Position numbers and translations under genes: made by a program. The notes beneath the pieces are model-generated. The model worked only from the letters and a program-made list of their open reading frames with translations, did no database searches and was not told the DNA's origin. Positions 7,113-13,260 of a DNA stretch of 13,260 nt are shown here, one piece after another. This stretch comes from Ferruginibacter sp. (lineage in GTDB: Bacteria > Bacteroidota > Bacteroidia > Chitinophagales > Chitinophagaceae): positions 1-13,260 of the forward strand of contig JANYFI010000207.1 in the NCBI GenBank assembly GCA_025362765.1. The letters are read 5' to 3'. The number at the start of each line of letters is the position of its first letter. Within the stretch, counting starts at the first letter, position 1.

Positions 7113-7800
7113 AATAATGGGCGATTAACAATGCACTGAATAAAATGACTGCCACCGCAACGATCCATTTAGTTGAAATTCGTGGCTTTTCATCTTGCTG
7201 AAATTCAATGGGTGGTTGTGTAAAGTTGGTGATCTCTTTTCTTTTTACCAATTCAAAAAAACATTCGGCTGTTGCAGAAGCATCTACCAATGCATTGTGC
7301 TGACTAAGCAGGGGTCTTTTAAAAAGCAATTCATACAAATTGCCCAGTCTCAAAAACCTGCTGTTGGGGTTTTGCTGCAAATGCTTTGAGGCTTTCATGA
7401 TGCAAAACGTTGATAACTTTTCCATTGGATTTTCCATTGCTTCCCTGAAATAATCAGCACCCACAACCCGGTAATCCAATTCCATAAAATGGCCTACAAT
7501 AATGGGTTTGTATTGCATCAGGTCATTCGATAAAATAGCTAACAACTCTCTGCGGGGCATACCCGTTTGTTGCAAAAAATTTTTAGTAAGGCCGTGAATA
7601 TTTAAAGCGGAAGGAGCAATGTCAAAATCATTGTTATTGACATAGTGATTCTCTTCCTTTATTTTTTCACCCGCCTTATTGTATATAAGCCAGCTAACCT
7701 GCACTGCATGCGGCCAGTTGCCGGGAGTGCTGTAAGGCAGGTTCCATTTTTTGGGCAACCCGGAAGCTTCTGTATCGATAAATAAAAAGAAATCTTTCAA
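7105..7800 (-). CDS. DEDDh 3'-5' exonuclease with C-terminal membrane anchor
   Basis: A DnaQ-family exonuclease of 231 residues. All five DEDDh residues are visible: D9 and E11 in IDTEASG, D109 in MELDYRV, and H168 and D173 in HNALVDASAT. The first 190 residues form the nuclease domain. A linker is followed by one hydrophobic helix (about 212-229, WIVAVAVILFSALLIA) that would tether it to the inner membrane with the nuclease in the cytoplasm. The start is TTG at 7800: an upstream in-frame stop lies about 30 nt away with no ATG between, and the catalytic Asp at residue 9 forbids a later start. A promoter-like box lies 20 nt upstream. The gene overlaps the CNB-CBS-DUF294 gene by 8 nt. Exonucleases of this type are recurrent partners of DUF294 proteins. 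The nucleic-acid substrate is unknown, and a replication proofreading role is unlikely. Confidence 0.88.
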   Translation of the reverse strand: MKDFFLFIDTEASGLPKKWNLPYSTPGNWPHAVQVSWLIYNKAGEKIKEENHYVNNNDFDIAPSALNIHGLTKNFLQQTGMPRRELLAILSNDLMQYKPIIVGHFMELDYRVVGADYFREAMENPMEKLSTFCIMKASKHLQQNPNSRFLRLGNLYELLFKRPLLSQHNALVDASATAECFFELVKRKEITNFTQPPIEFQQDEKPRISTKWIVAVAVILFSALLIAHYYG

Positions 7801-7819
7801 CGGCGAACAATAATTTTTG

Positions 7820-7827
7820 CAAAGATA
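7820..7827 (-). promoter_or_regulatory. Possible -7 box (TATCTTTG) for the exonuclease operon
   Basis: On the minus strand TATCTTTG exactly fits the Bacteroidota sigma-factor -7 consensus TAnnTTTG. Transcription would start about 13 nt before the TTG start codon of the exonuclease gene. No clear TTG or TTTG -33 element is found at the usual 19-21 nt spacing, so this is tentative. It lies in the 84-nt gap after argH and would make the exonuclease-DUF294 pair independent of the arginine genes. Confidence 0.3.
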
Positions 7828-7884
7828 TTATTCATTGCGATACAGATATCCTGCTCATTAAAAGAAGCTTGCTACAGCAATAAA

Positions 7885-9225
7885 TTAGCACGCCAGCAAT
7901 TCTTCAATGGCTTCATTCACTTTGTTGAAATTGAATTTTTGTATTACACTGTCCATCATCCGTTGAATTTGTTGATTGCATAAATTGCCGATGGAACCTT
8001 CATGTGTATGGGCTGTTTCGGGTGTGTAATTAAAATTGCCTGCCTCTATATCCAACCCCACTTTTTTATAGGCATCCCTGAAAGGTGTGCCCTGCAATAC
8101 CAGTTTGTTTACTTCTTCCACGCTAAACAGGTACTTGTATTTTTCATCGGTTAAAAGATATTTTTTTACCTCGATATTGCTCAGCATCAGTCCGGCCATG
8201 CGCAGGCAGTTTTGCAGGTTTTCAAATGCGGGAATGATGTGCTCTTTCAGCAATTGCAAATCCCTTTGGTAACCCGATGGCAGGTTGGTTGTCATCAACA
8301 TAATCTCGTTGGGCAAAGCCTGTATGCGGTTGCAATGCGAGCGGATCAGTTCAAATACATCCGGGTTTTTTTTATGCGGCATGATGCTGCTGCCGGTTGT
8401 TAATTCATCAGGGAAACTAATGAATCCAAAATTTTGATTGAGGTATAAACAGGCGTCCATACTAAGTTTGGACAAGCTTGCTGCAATATTGGCCAATGCA
8501 GACGCGACAATACGTTCCGTTTTACCACGGCCCATTTGAGCGTACACTACATTGTAATTTAAGTCTTCAAAACCCAACAGCTGCGTAGTCATGGTCCTGT
8601 TGACAGGGAAAGAAGAACCATAGCCTGCCGCTGAACCCAGCGGGTTTTTATTTACGATTGTATAGGCCGCTTCCAGTGTCACCAGGTCATCCACCAAACT
8701 TTCTGCGTACGCACCAAACCATAAACCAAAAGAAGATGGCATGGCCAGTTGCAAATGCGTATAACCGGGAAGCAGGTCGTCTTTATATTTCTCACTTTGC
8801 AAAATCAACAGGTCGAAAAATTCTTTTGTACTGTGCACCAGTTTTTCAATTTCGCTGCGCAGATATAATTTCAGGTCAACTAAAACCTGATCGTTACGGC
8901 TGCGGGCGCTATGAATTTTTTTACCAATATCTCCCAGCTTTTGGGTAAGCATTAATTCTACCTGGCTATGAATATCTTCCACGCCCTCATCTAATTTAAA
9001 ACCACCTTTGGATATTTGCTGATAAATTTCTTTTAATGCTACCTCCAACACAACCAGTTCAGCCTTGGTTAGCAAGCCGACAGATTCCAGCATTTTCGTG
9101 TGGGCTAATGAACCCAGCACATCAAAGGGTGCCAAATAAATATCCAGATCACGGTCGTTGCCGACAGTAAATTTTTCTACTTCCTGAAGCGATGCTTTAT
9201 CTTTTTGCCAGAGTTTCAATTGCAT
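7885..9225 (-). CDS. argH: Argininosuccinate lyase
   Basis: Catalyses the last step of arginine synthesis, splitting argininosuccinate into arginine and fumarate; a soluble homotetramer of the fumarase/aspartase superfamily. The superfamily signature GSSIMPHKKNP is at residues 278-288, with S280 matching the catalytic Ser. HSARSRNDQV (105-114) and GYTHLQ (154-159, H157) form the other conserved regions. The length of 446 residues fits the family. The ATG at 9225 gives the expected N-terminus, starting MQLKLWQKD. It lies downstream of the argE-like gene but is separated from it by 412 nt, unlike the tightly packed argF'-argB-argE. That gap, and the palindrome in it, suggest a separate promoter or attenuated read-through. 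The exonuclease gene begins 84 nt past the stop. Confidence 0.97.
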   Translation of the reverse strand: MQLKLWQKDKASLQEVEKFTVGNDRDLDIYLAPFDVLGSLAHTKMLESVGLLTKAELVVLEVALKEIYQQISKGGFKLDEGVEDIHSQVELMLTQKLGDIGKKIHSARSRNDQVLVDLKLYLRSEIEKLVHSTKEFFDLLILQSEKYKDDLLPGYTHLQLAMPSSFGLWFGAYAESLVDDLVTLEAAYTIVNKNPLGSAAGYGSSFPVNRTMTTQLLGFEDLNYNVVYAQMGRGKTERIVASALANIAASLSKLSMDACLYLNQNFGFISFPDELTTGSSIMPHKKNPDVFELIRSHCNRIQALPNEIMLMTTNLPSGYQRDLQLLKEHIIPAFENLQNCLRMAGLMLSNIEVKKYLLTDEKYKYLFSVEEVNKLVLQGTPFRDAYKKVGLDIEAGNFNYTPETAHTHEGSIGNLCNQQIQRMMDSVIQKFNFNKVNEAIEELLAC

Positions 9226-9637
9226 ATTTTTTGCTGTTCAAAATATTGATTGGATCAGGACTGTCGCAAATTGCAAGTTTGTCCATCATGTTGAAAATAC
9301 TCCAACCACACTTTTTTCGAATTCTGGTGATGGAATAAATTTTACTCTTTTGATACCTTTCATTTTTATCACATCATTCTTATCTTACGCCATTTTAATT
9401 TCAATAAACCTGACGAGCACTAAAACCTCATTTGGTTTCCAGTAGGCCCTTTGTCTTTTGTAAGAAAATGCAGTTGGTGTTACCGATATCTTTTGCTACA
9501 GATTTTCATCACTAAGTCCACTACTCTTTATCAACTTATTGAGATTATGTACTCACTTTTGATATTTCAATACAAATTTATATAACATAAAAATTGAAAT
9601 TAAAAGTGTGCCGCTGATTGAAATTAAGCGAATCTAC
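9226..9637. other. 412-nt argE-argH gap, no intact gene
   Basis: No complete ORF with protein-like composition was found on either strand. On the minus strand (the direction of the flanking genes) it contains the imperfect palindrome at 9554-9608. The loop of that palindrome carries TAAATTTG (9580-9573), which fits the Bacteroidota -7 consensus TAnnTTTG, but no good -33 box is visible. If that box were used, argH would have a leader of about 340 nt. Near argH itself I see only AT-rich near-matches. The region plausibly holds the control sequences of argH, but the exact site is not determined. Confidence 0.5.
9554..9608 (-). repeat. Imperfect palindrome in the argE-argH gap
   Basis: The arms 9554-9571 (CACTTTTGATATTTCAAT) and 9593-9608 (ATTGAAATTAAAAGTG) pair over about 15 bp, with a small asymmetric bulge, around a 21-nt AT-rich loop. 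It starts 30 nt past the stop of the argE-like gene. No T-run follows in the direction of transcription, so it is not a textbook intrinsic terminator. It could weaken read-through, protect the 3' end of the upstream mRNA, or be an operator. Confidence 0.5.
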
Positions 9638-10705
9638 CTACAAAATTTGTTCAATCAACTTTATATAAGTTTCAATACCGTTCTGAATTTCTTCCAGATA
9701 AATAAATTCATCCGCAGTATGGCTTCTGGCACTGTCACCCGGCCCCATTTTCAACGTAGGAAAAGGCATTAATGCTTTATCAGACGTGGTGGGTGAACCA
9801 TAATACCCTTTTCCGAGTTGAATGCCAGCCAATACCAACGGATGATCCAACGGAATAGAGGTAGACTTCATCCTGGTAGTACGTGGCTTAAACTGGCTCT
9901 TTAAATTTGCTTTTAATGCTTCAAGAATCTCTTCAAAAGTGTACAATTCATTAACCCTTACATCAATTACAAATTTACATTGCGCAGGCACTACGTTGTG
10001 TTGTTTGTTATCGGTATCAATCACCGTCACGGTCAGCCGCGATTCTCCGAGCAGGCTACTTACTTTTTCAAACTTATAATTTCTTATCCAGTTAATGTCA
10101 TCCACAGCTTTGTACAAGGCATTTTCTCCTTCATTGCGGGCAGCGTGACCGGCACGACCAGTGGCGAGGCAATCAATTACCATCAAACCTCTTTCAGCAA
10201 CCGCCATTTCAAGTTTGGTTGGTTCGCCCACAATACCAAAATCAATATTGCCTAAATAAGGCAACACCAGCTCAATGCCATTTACACCGCTAATCTCTTC
10301 TTCTGCACTGGCGGCGAATACTACATTGTGACTTGTATCCGCGTGGCCATAAAAATGCAGAAATGTAGCCATCAAAGACACGAGGCAACCGCCGGCGTCA
10401 TTACTGCCCAGGCCAAATAATTTGCCGTCTTTTTCAACAGGCGTAAACGGATCGATGGTATAGCCTTTGTTAGGCAATACGGTATCGTGGTGAGAGTTTA
10501 ATAAAACAGAGGGCTTGTTTACATCGTACTGTTTATTTTTTGCATAAATATTATTACCTACTCTTGCAAAAGGCACGTCATGTTTTTTGAAAAAGGCACA
10601 AATAATTTCAGCCGTATCGTTTTCTTCTTTGGAATAAGACGGGGTAGCGATCAATTGTTTCAGCAATCCCACCGCTTCGCTGTATAGTTCGGTTGTTGTC
10701 ATCAT
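9638..10705 (-). CDS. argE: M20 deacylase, ArgE-like N-acyl-citrulline/ornithine deacylase
   Basis: A zinc-dependent amidohydrolase of the M20/ArgE-DapE family. The metal and catalytic residues are in order: H72 and D74 of SHHDTV, D103 of GSNDAGG, E136 and E137 of SAEEEISG, E161 of GEPTK, and H329 of SHTADEF. The lid/dimerisation domain (about 173-285) has the usual GRAGHAAR segment. The length of 355 residues is slightly short but normal for the Bacteroidota form. Because the cluster has an ArgF'-type carbamoyltransferase, the natural substrate is most likely N-acetyl- or N-succinyl-citrulline rather than acetylornithine; this is inferred from context. Two adjacent ATGs (10705 and 10702) make either a 4-nt or a 1-nt overlap with the argB stop, indicating coupling. 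A desuccinylase role in lysine synthesis (DapE) is less likely given the neighbours. Confidence 0.9.
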   Translation of the reverse strand: MMTTTELYSEAVGLLKQLIATPSYSKEENDTAEIICAFFKKHDVPFARVGNNIYAKNKQYDVNKPSVLLNSHHDTVLPNKGYTIDPFTPVEKDGKLFGLGSNDAGGCLVSLMATFLHFYGHADTSHNVVFAASAEEEISGVNGIELVLPYLGNIDFGIVGEPTKLEMAVAERGLMVIDCLATGRAGHAARNEGENALYKAVDDINWIRNYKFEKVSSLLGESRLTVTVIDTDNKQHNVVPAQCKFVIDVRVNELYTFEEILEALKANLKSQFKPRTTRMKSTSIPLDHPLVLAGIQLGKGYYGSPTTSDKALMPFPTLKMGPGDSARSHTADEFIYLEEIQNGIETYIKLIEQIL

Positions 10706-11490
10706 TTTATTAAGGTTCCTTTTGTATTGGCTGTAACATTTTGTAATAAATCATTTGCGTGGCCTATCAACACTTCCTTTACGCCACTGTTGATGGCTTC
10801 AAATGCATTGTCAATTTTGGGCAATATCCCATCGAATAATTTCTTTTCGTGCAGTAATTGTTGGTATTTTTCTTTCGTGATTAAAGTGATCACTGAATCG
10901 TCATCTCCTATATTTTCCAGCACGCCTTTTTTTTCAAAACAGTAAATCAATCTTACATTGTAACTGGCAGATAACGCTACCGCCAAAGACGACGCAACAG
11001 TGTCGGCATTAGTATTTAACATTTGTCCATTGCCATCGTGGGTTAACGGAGCAACGACCAGGGGGAAATTATTTACCAGCAATGCTTCTAAATTTTTAAC
11101 CCCTATTTTCTCTTTAACCACATCGCCAACAAATCCATAGTCGATCTCTTTTACAGGCCGCTTTACCGCAGTAATGATATTTGCATCTGCGCCCGTTAAT
11201 CCGATGGCATGGCACTGCATTGACTGCAGTTTTGCAACGATTTTTTTATTCACCAGTCCTCCATACACCATCGTTACCAGGTCGATGGTAGCTTCATCTG
11301 TAATCCTTCTGCCATTCACATAATTTGAAGCAATACCTAACTGCTCTCCTATTTTAGTTGCAATTTTTCCTCCACCATGCACCAGTATTTTTTTGGCATT
11401 GATAGATGTAAAATCCTGCAAAAATGCAGCTAGATTTTCTTCATCATCAATTACATTGCCGCCTATTTTTATAACAAAAAGTTGTTCCAT
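10702..11490 (-). CDS. argB: N-acetylglutamate kinase
   Basis: An amino-acid kinase that phosphorylates the gamma-carboxylate of N-acylglutamate with ATP, the second step of arginine synthesis. From the ATG at 11490 the protein has 262 residues. VIKIGGN with K8 and HGGGK (38-42) bind phosphate. VNGRRITD (58-65) is the acylglutamate site. LNTNADTVA (158-166) and LPKI with K225 match the conserved C-terminal nucleotide-side residues. The frame is open further upstream to a GTG at 11535, but that would overlap argF' by 46 nt, whereas the ATG overlaps the argF' TGA by one base (TGATG) and gives the family's usual N-terminus. The long N-terminal helix linked to arginine-sensitive hexameric enzymes is absent, so strong arginine feedback is not expected; this last point is inference. 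The acyl group (acetyl or succinyl) cannot be read from the sequence. Confidence 0.95.
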   Translation of the reverse strand: MEQLFVIKIGGNVIDDEENLAAFLQDFTSINAKKILVHGGGKIATKIGEQLGIASNYVNGRRITDEATIDLVTMVYGGLVNKKIVAKLQSMQCHAIGLTGADANIITAVKRPVKEIDYGFVGDVVKEKIGVKNLEALLVNNFPLVVAPLTHDGNGQMLNTNADTVASSLAVALSASYNVRLIYCFEKKGVLENIGDDDSVITLITKEKYQQLLHEKKLFDGILPKIDNAFEAINSGVKEVLIGHANDLLQNVTANTKGTLIK

Positions 11491-12443
11491 CAGATTACGC
11501 TTAATATTTCTGAAATCACTGCCTGTGCCGCCCACACCCTGTTACCAGCCTGCTTTGTAACCAGGCTATTTTCGCTATCTAAAATTTCATCGCTCAATTC
11601 CACGTTTCTGCGTACAGGCAGGCAATGCATCACTTTAGCGTTGTTGGTCAATTTTATTTTATCTTCTGTCAACATCCATGCGGGGTCATTGCTGTAAATT
11701 TTGCCATAATCATTATAGGTGCTCCAGTTTTTTACATACACAAAATCCGCATTTTTCAAGGCGTCATTTTGATTGGTATTAATGGTTGCCCCTTTGGTAT
11801 ATTGATCACTTAATTCATAATGTTCAGGATGCGTAATTACAAAGTCAGCTTCGCCCCACGCATTAACCCATTGAGCAAATGAATTGGCAACGCATTGTGG
11901 CAAAGGCTTTACATGTGGAGCCCAGGTCAACACAATTTTGGGTGTATAGTTAGCTGTAAATGTTTCTTTAATTGTCAAAATATCTGTGAGAGATTGCAAA
12001 GGATGCAAGGTGGAACTTTCCAGGCTTATAATCGGCACGCCGGCATATTGTACAAATGAATTCATTACTAATTCGCTGTAATCATCTTCCCTGTTTTTTA
12101 AAGATGGAAATGTGCGGATACATAAAATATCAAAGTATTGACCAAGGATAGGCGCTGCATCTTTTACGTGCTCTACCGTATTGCCACTCATGATGGCTCC
12201 TTCTTCAAATTCAAGTGCCCAGCCTTCTTTATCTACGTTAAAAACAATGGCTTCCATGCCCAGGTTTTTTGCCGCCACCTGTGTGCTTAAACGGGTGCGC
12301 AAGCTTGGGTTCAAAAACAATAATCCAATCCGTTTATCAGCGCCTAAGCTTCTGCCCGCAAATGGATTTTTTTTATAGGCCAATGCTTTTACAACGAGGG
12401 CATTGATATCTGAAACATCGTTTACAGAAATAAAATTTTTCAA
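11490..12443 (-). CDS. argF': N-acyl-L-ornithine carbamoyltransferase (ArgF' type)
   Basis: Transfers a carbamoyl group to the free amine of N-acylated ornithine, making N-acylcitrulline. It matches the Bacteroidota/Xanthomonas branch rather than ordinary ornithine transcarbamylase: the carbamoyl-phosphate motif is SLRTRLSTQ, and HPLQSLTD, TWAPHVKPLPQ and MHCLPVRRN are all present. The acyl-specificity position (Pro90 in the Bacteroides fragilis succinylornithine enzyme, Glu92 in the Xanthomonas acetylornithine enzyme) falls on Val within SGNTVEH, so the acyl group is uncertain. I chose TTG at 12443, which gives MKNFISVNDV and aligns with the family N-terminus (317 residues). An in-frame TTG at 12488 would add 15 residues and is the main alternative; no ATG is available. 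The TGA shares a base with the argB ATG. The argD stop lies 57 nt upstream. Confidence 0.92.
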   Translation of the reverse strand: MKNFISVNDVSDINALVVKALAYKKNPFAGRSLGADKRIGLLFLNPSLRTRLSTQVAAKNLGMEAIVFNVDKEGWALEFEEGAIMSGNTVEHVKDAAPILGQYFDILCIRTFPSLKNREDDYSELVMNSFVQYAGVPIISLESSTLHPLQSLTDILTIKETFTANYTPKIVLTWAPHVKPLPQCVANSFAQWVNAWGEADFVITHPEHYELSDQYTKGATINTNQNDALKNADFVYVKNWSTYNDYGKIYSNDPAWMLTEDKIKLTNNAKVMHCLPVRRNVELSDEILDSENSLVTKQAGNRVWAAQAVISEILSVI

Positions 12444-12500
12444 CTTTCGCTTTTTTATATTTTGTAATTGATCCTTTCCCTGTGTCAACCGCTGATGGGA

Positions 12501-13260
12501 TTACGCCAGCTCTTCCTTAAACGCTTTCAAAAATATATCCGCCTCCACCTTAGTAATATTCAGTGCAGGTAATAACCTTATCACATAAGGTTTTGCTTCA
12601 CCGGTAAATATTTTATGCTTAAACAACAAATTCTTTTTTACATTTTTTAATTCTTCCGGTAATTCAATCCCAATCATTAACCCACGGCCTCTTACATCTT
12701 TTACCTTTGACATTTTTTTTAATTCTGTAATCAGGTATTCTCCTACTGCTTCAGCGTTTTTCATCAATGCATCTTTTTCCATTACTTCCAGCACAGCCAA
12801 CGCAGAAGCACAGGCTAAATGATTGCCCCCGAAAGTAGTACCCAGCATAAAATATTTTGCATTAATTTTTGGTGCGATAGAAATGCCCGCTACTGGAAAA
12901 CCGTTGCCCATTCCTTTTGCCATAGTATAAATATCGGCGTTTACGCCACTATGATCATGGCTATAAAACTTACCCGTTCTGCCATAACCACATTGCACTG
13001 AATCTGCGATGTACACTGTATTGTGTTCATCACACAGCCTTCTTATTTTTTGCAGAAAACTATCTGACGCTACATTTATTCCTCCAACTCCCTGGATGCC
13101 TTCAATAATCACGGCGCAAATATCCGCTTGTTTAAATGCTTCTTCTAAAGCGGCTTCATCATTAAAAGGAAGAAAGATAACATTGTCAGTTTGATTAACA
13201 GGCGCTACTATAGAAGGGTTGTCGGTAACAGCAACGGCCAAAGAGGTTCTGCCATGAAAG
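12501..13260 (-). CDS. argD: N-acylornithine aminotransferase (5' partial)
   Basis: A PLP-dependent class-III aminotransferase making N-acylornithine from its semialdehyde with glutamate as donor. The visible part begins in FHGRTSLAVAVTDNP at the right edge, a classic ArgD segment, so about 130 N-terminal residues are outside the window. An internal TTG at 13241 is not the start. IIEGIQGVGGI, the PLP-contacting Asp in YIADSVQCGYGRTG (D at nt 13004-13002) and the PLP Lys of YTMAKGMGNGFP (nt 12917-12915) are intact, as is GTTFGGNHLAC. The usual ADEVQ reads ADSVQ here. The C-terminus with IRLLPALNIT is complete and the gene ends with TAA at 12503-12501. Context (argF' 57 nt downstream) favours arginine synthesis over other class-III aminotransferases. 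Acetyl versus succinyl substrate is not decided. Confidence 0.93.
   Translation of the reverse strand, partial: FHGRTSLAVAVTDNPSIVAPVNQTDNVIFLPFNDEAALEEAFKQADICAVIIEGIQGVGGINVASDSFLQKIRRLCDEHNTVYIADSVQCGYGRTGKFYSHDHSGVNADIYTMAKGMGNGFPVAGISIAPKINAKYFMLGTTFGGNHLACASALAVLEVMEKDALMKNAEAVGEYLITELKKMSKVKDVRGRGLMIGIELPEELKNVKKNLLFKHKIFTGEAKPYVIRLLPALNITKVEADIFLKAFKEELA

Noticed and set aside
11491-11535. GTG start at 11535 for argB
   Set aside because: It would overlap argF' by 46 nt and add 15 residues unlike the family; the ATG at 11490 forms a TGATG junction and fits the conserved N-terminus.
1-13260. CRISPR arrays, tRNA or rRNA genes, insertion sequences
   Set aside because: No regularly spaced direct repeats, no cloverleaf-like or rRNA-like stretch and no transposase motif were seen on either strand.

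Overview
The window looks like chromosomal DNA from a Bacteroidota bacterium, most likely family Chitinophagaceae or a near relative. The evidence is gene content and gene order: the Bacteroidota-type arginine cluster with an ArgF'-type N-acyl-ornithine carbamoyltransferase, dxr next to rseP, and a membrane-associated MutS-like ATPase. AT-rich intergenic DNA, few Shine-Dalgarno sequences and a TAnnTTTG-type promoter box agree with this. The placement comes from recognising protein families, not from a database search.

Layout. (1) Positions 2-1606, plus strand: a MutS-like ATPase cut by the left edge. (2) Positions 1607-2307: no intact gene. It holds a 20-nt-arm inverted repeat, the remains of a small secreted-protein gene broken by an in-frame stop, a second protein-like fragment in another frame, and a rho-independent terminator serving rseP from the right. 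(3) Positions 2308-4949, minus strand: dxr followed by rseP. (4) Positions 5202-7800, minus strand: a DEDDh 3'-5' exonuclease with a C-terminal membrane anchor, overlapping by 8 nt a four-module CNB-CBS-CBS-DUF294 nucleotidyltransferase-like protein. (5) Positions 7885-13260, minus strand: an arginine cluster in transcription order argD (cut by the right edge), argF', argB, argE-like deacylase, a 412-nt gap, then argH.

How the genes work together. ArgB phosphorylates N-acylglutamate, ArgD makes N-acylornithine, ArgF' carbamoylates it while still acylated, the M20 deacylase releases citrulline, and ArgH forms arginine from argininosuccinate. argC and argG are not in the window and would be expected beyond the right edge. 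argF'-argB and argB-argE are joined by TGATG and ATGATG stop/start overlaps, which suggests translational coupling. argH is separated by a gap with a long imperfect palindrome and may be a separately controlled unit. Dxr belongs to the non-mevalonate isoprenoid pathway and RseP is a site-2 intramembrane protease.

I did not find a mobile element, CRISPR array, tRNA or rRNA. The points most worth a second look are the Val at the acyl-specificity position of ArgF', the membrane-anchored exonuclease paired with the CNB-CBS-DUF294 protein, the palindrome in the argE-argH gap, and the decayed region at 1607-2090.
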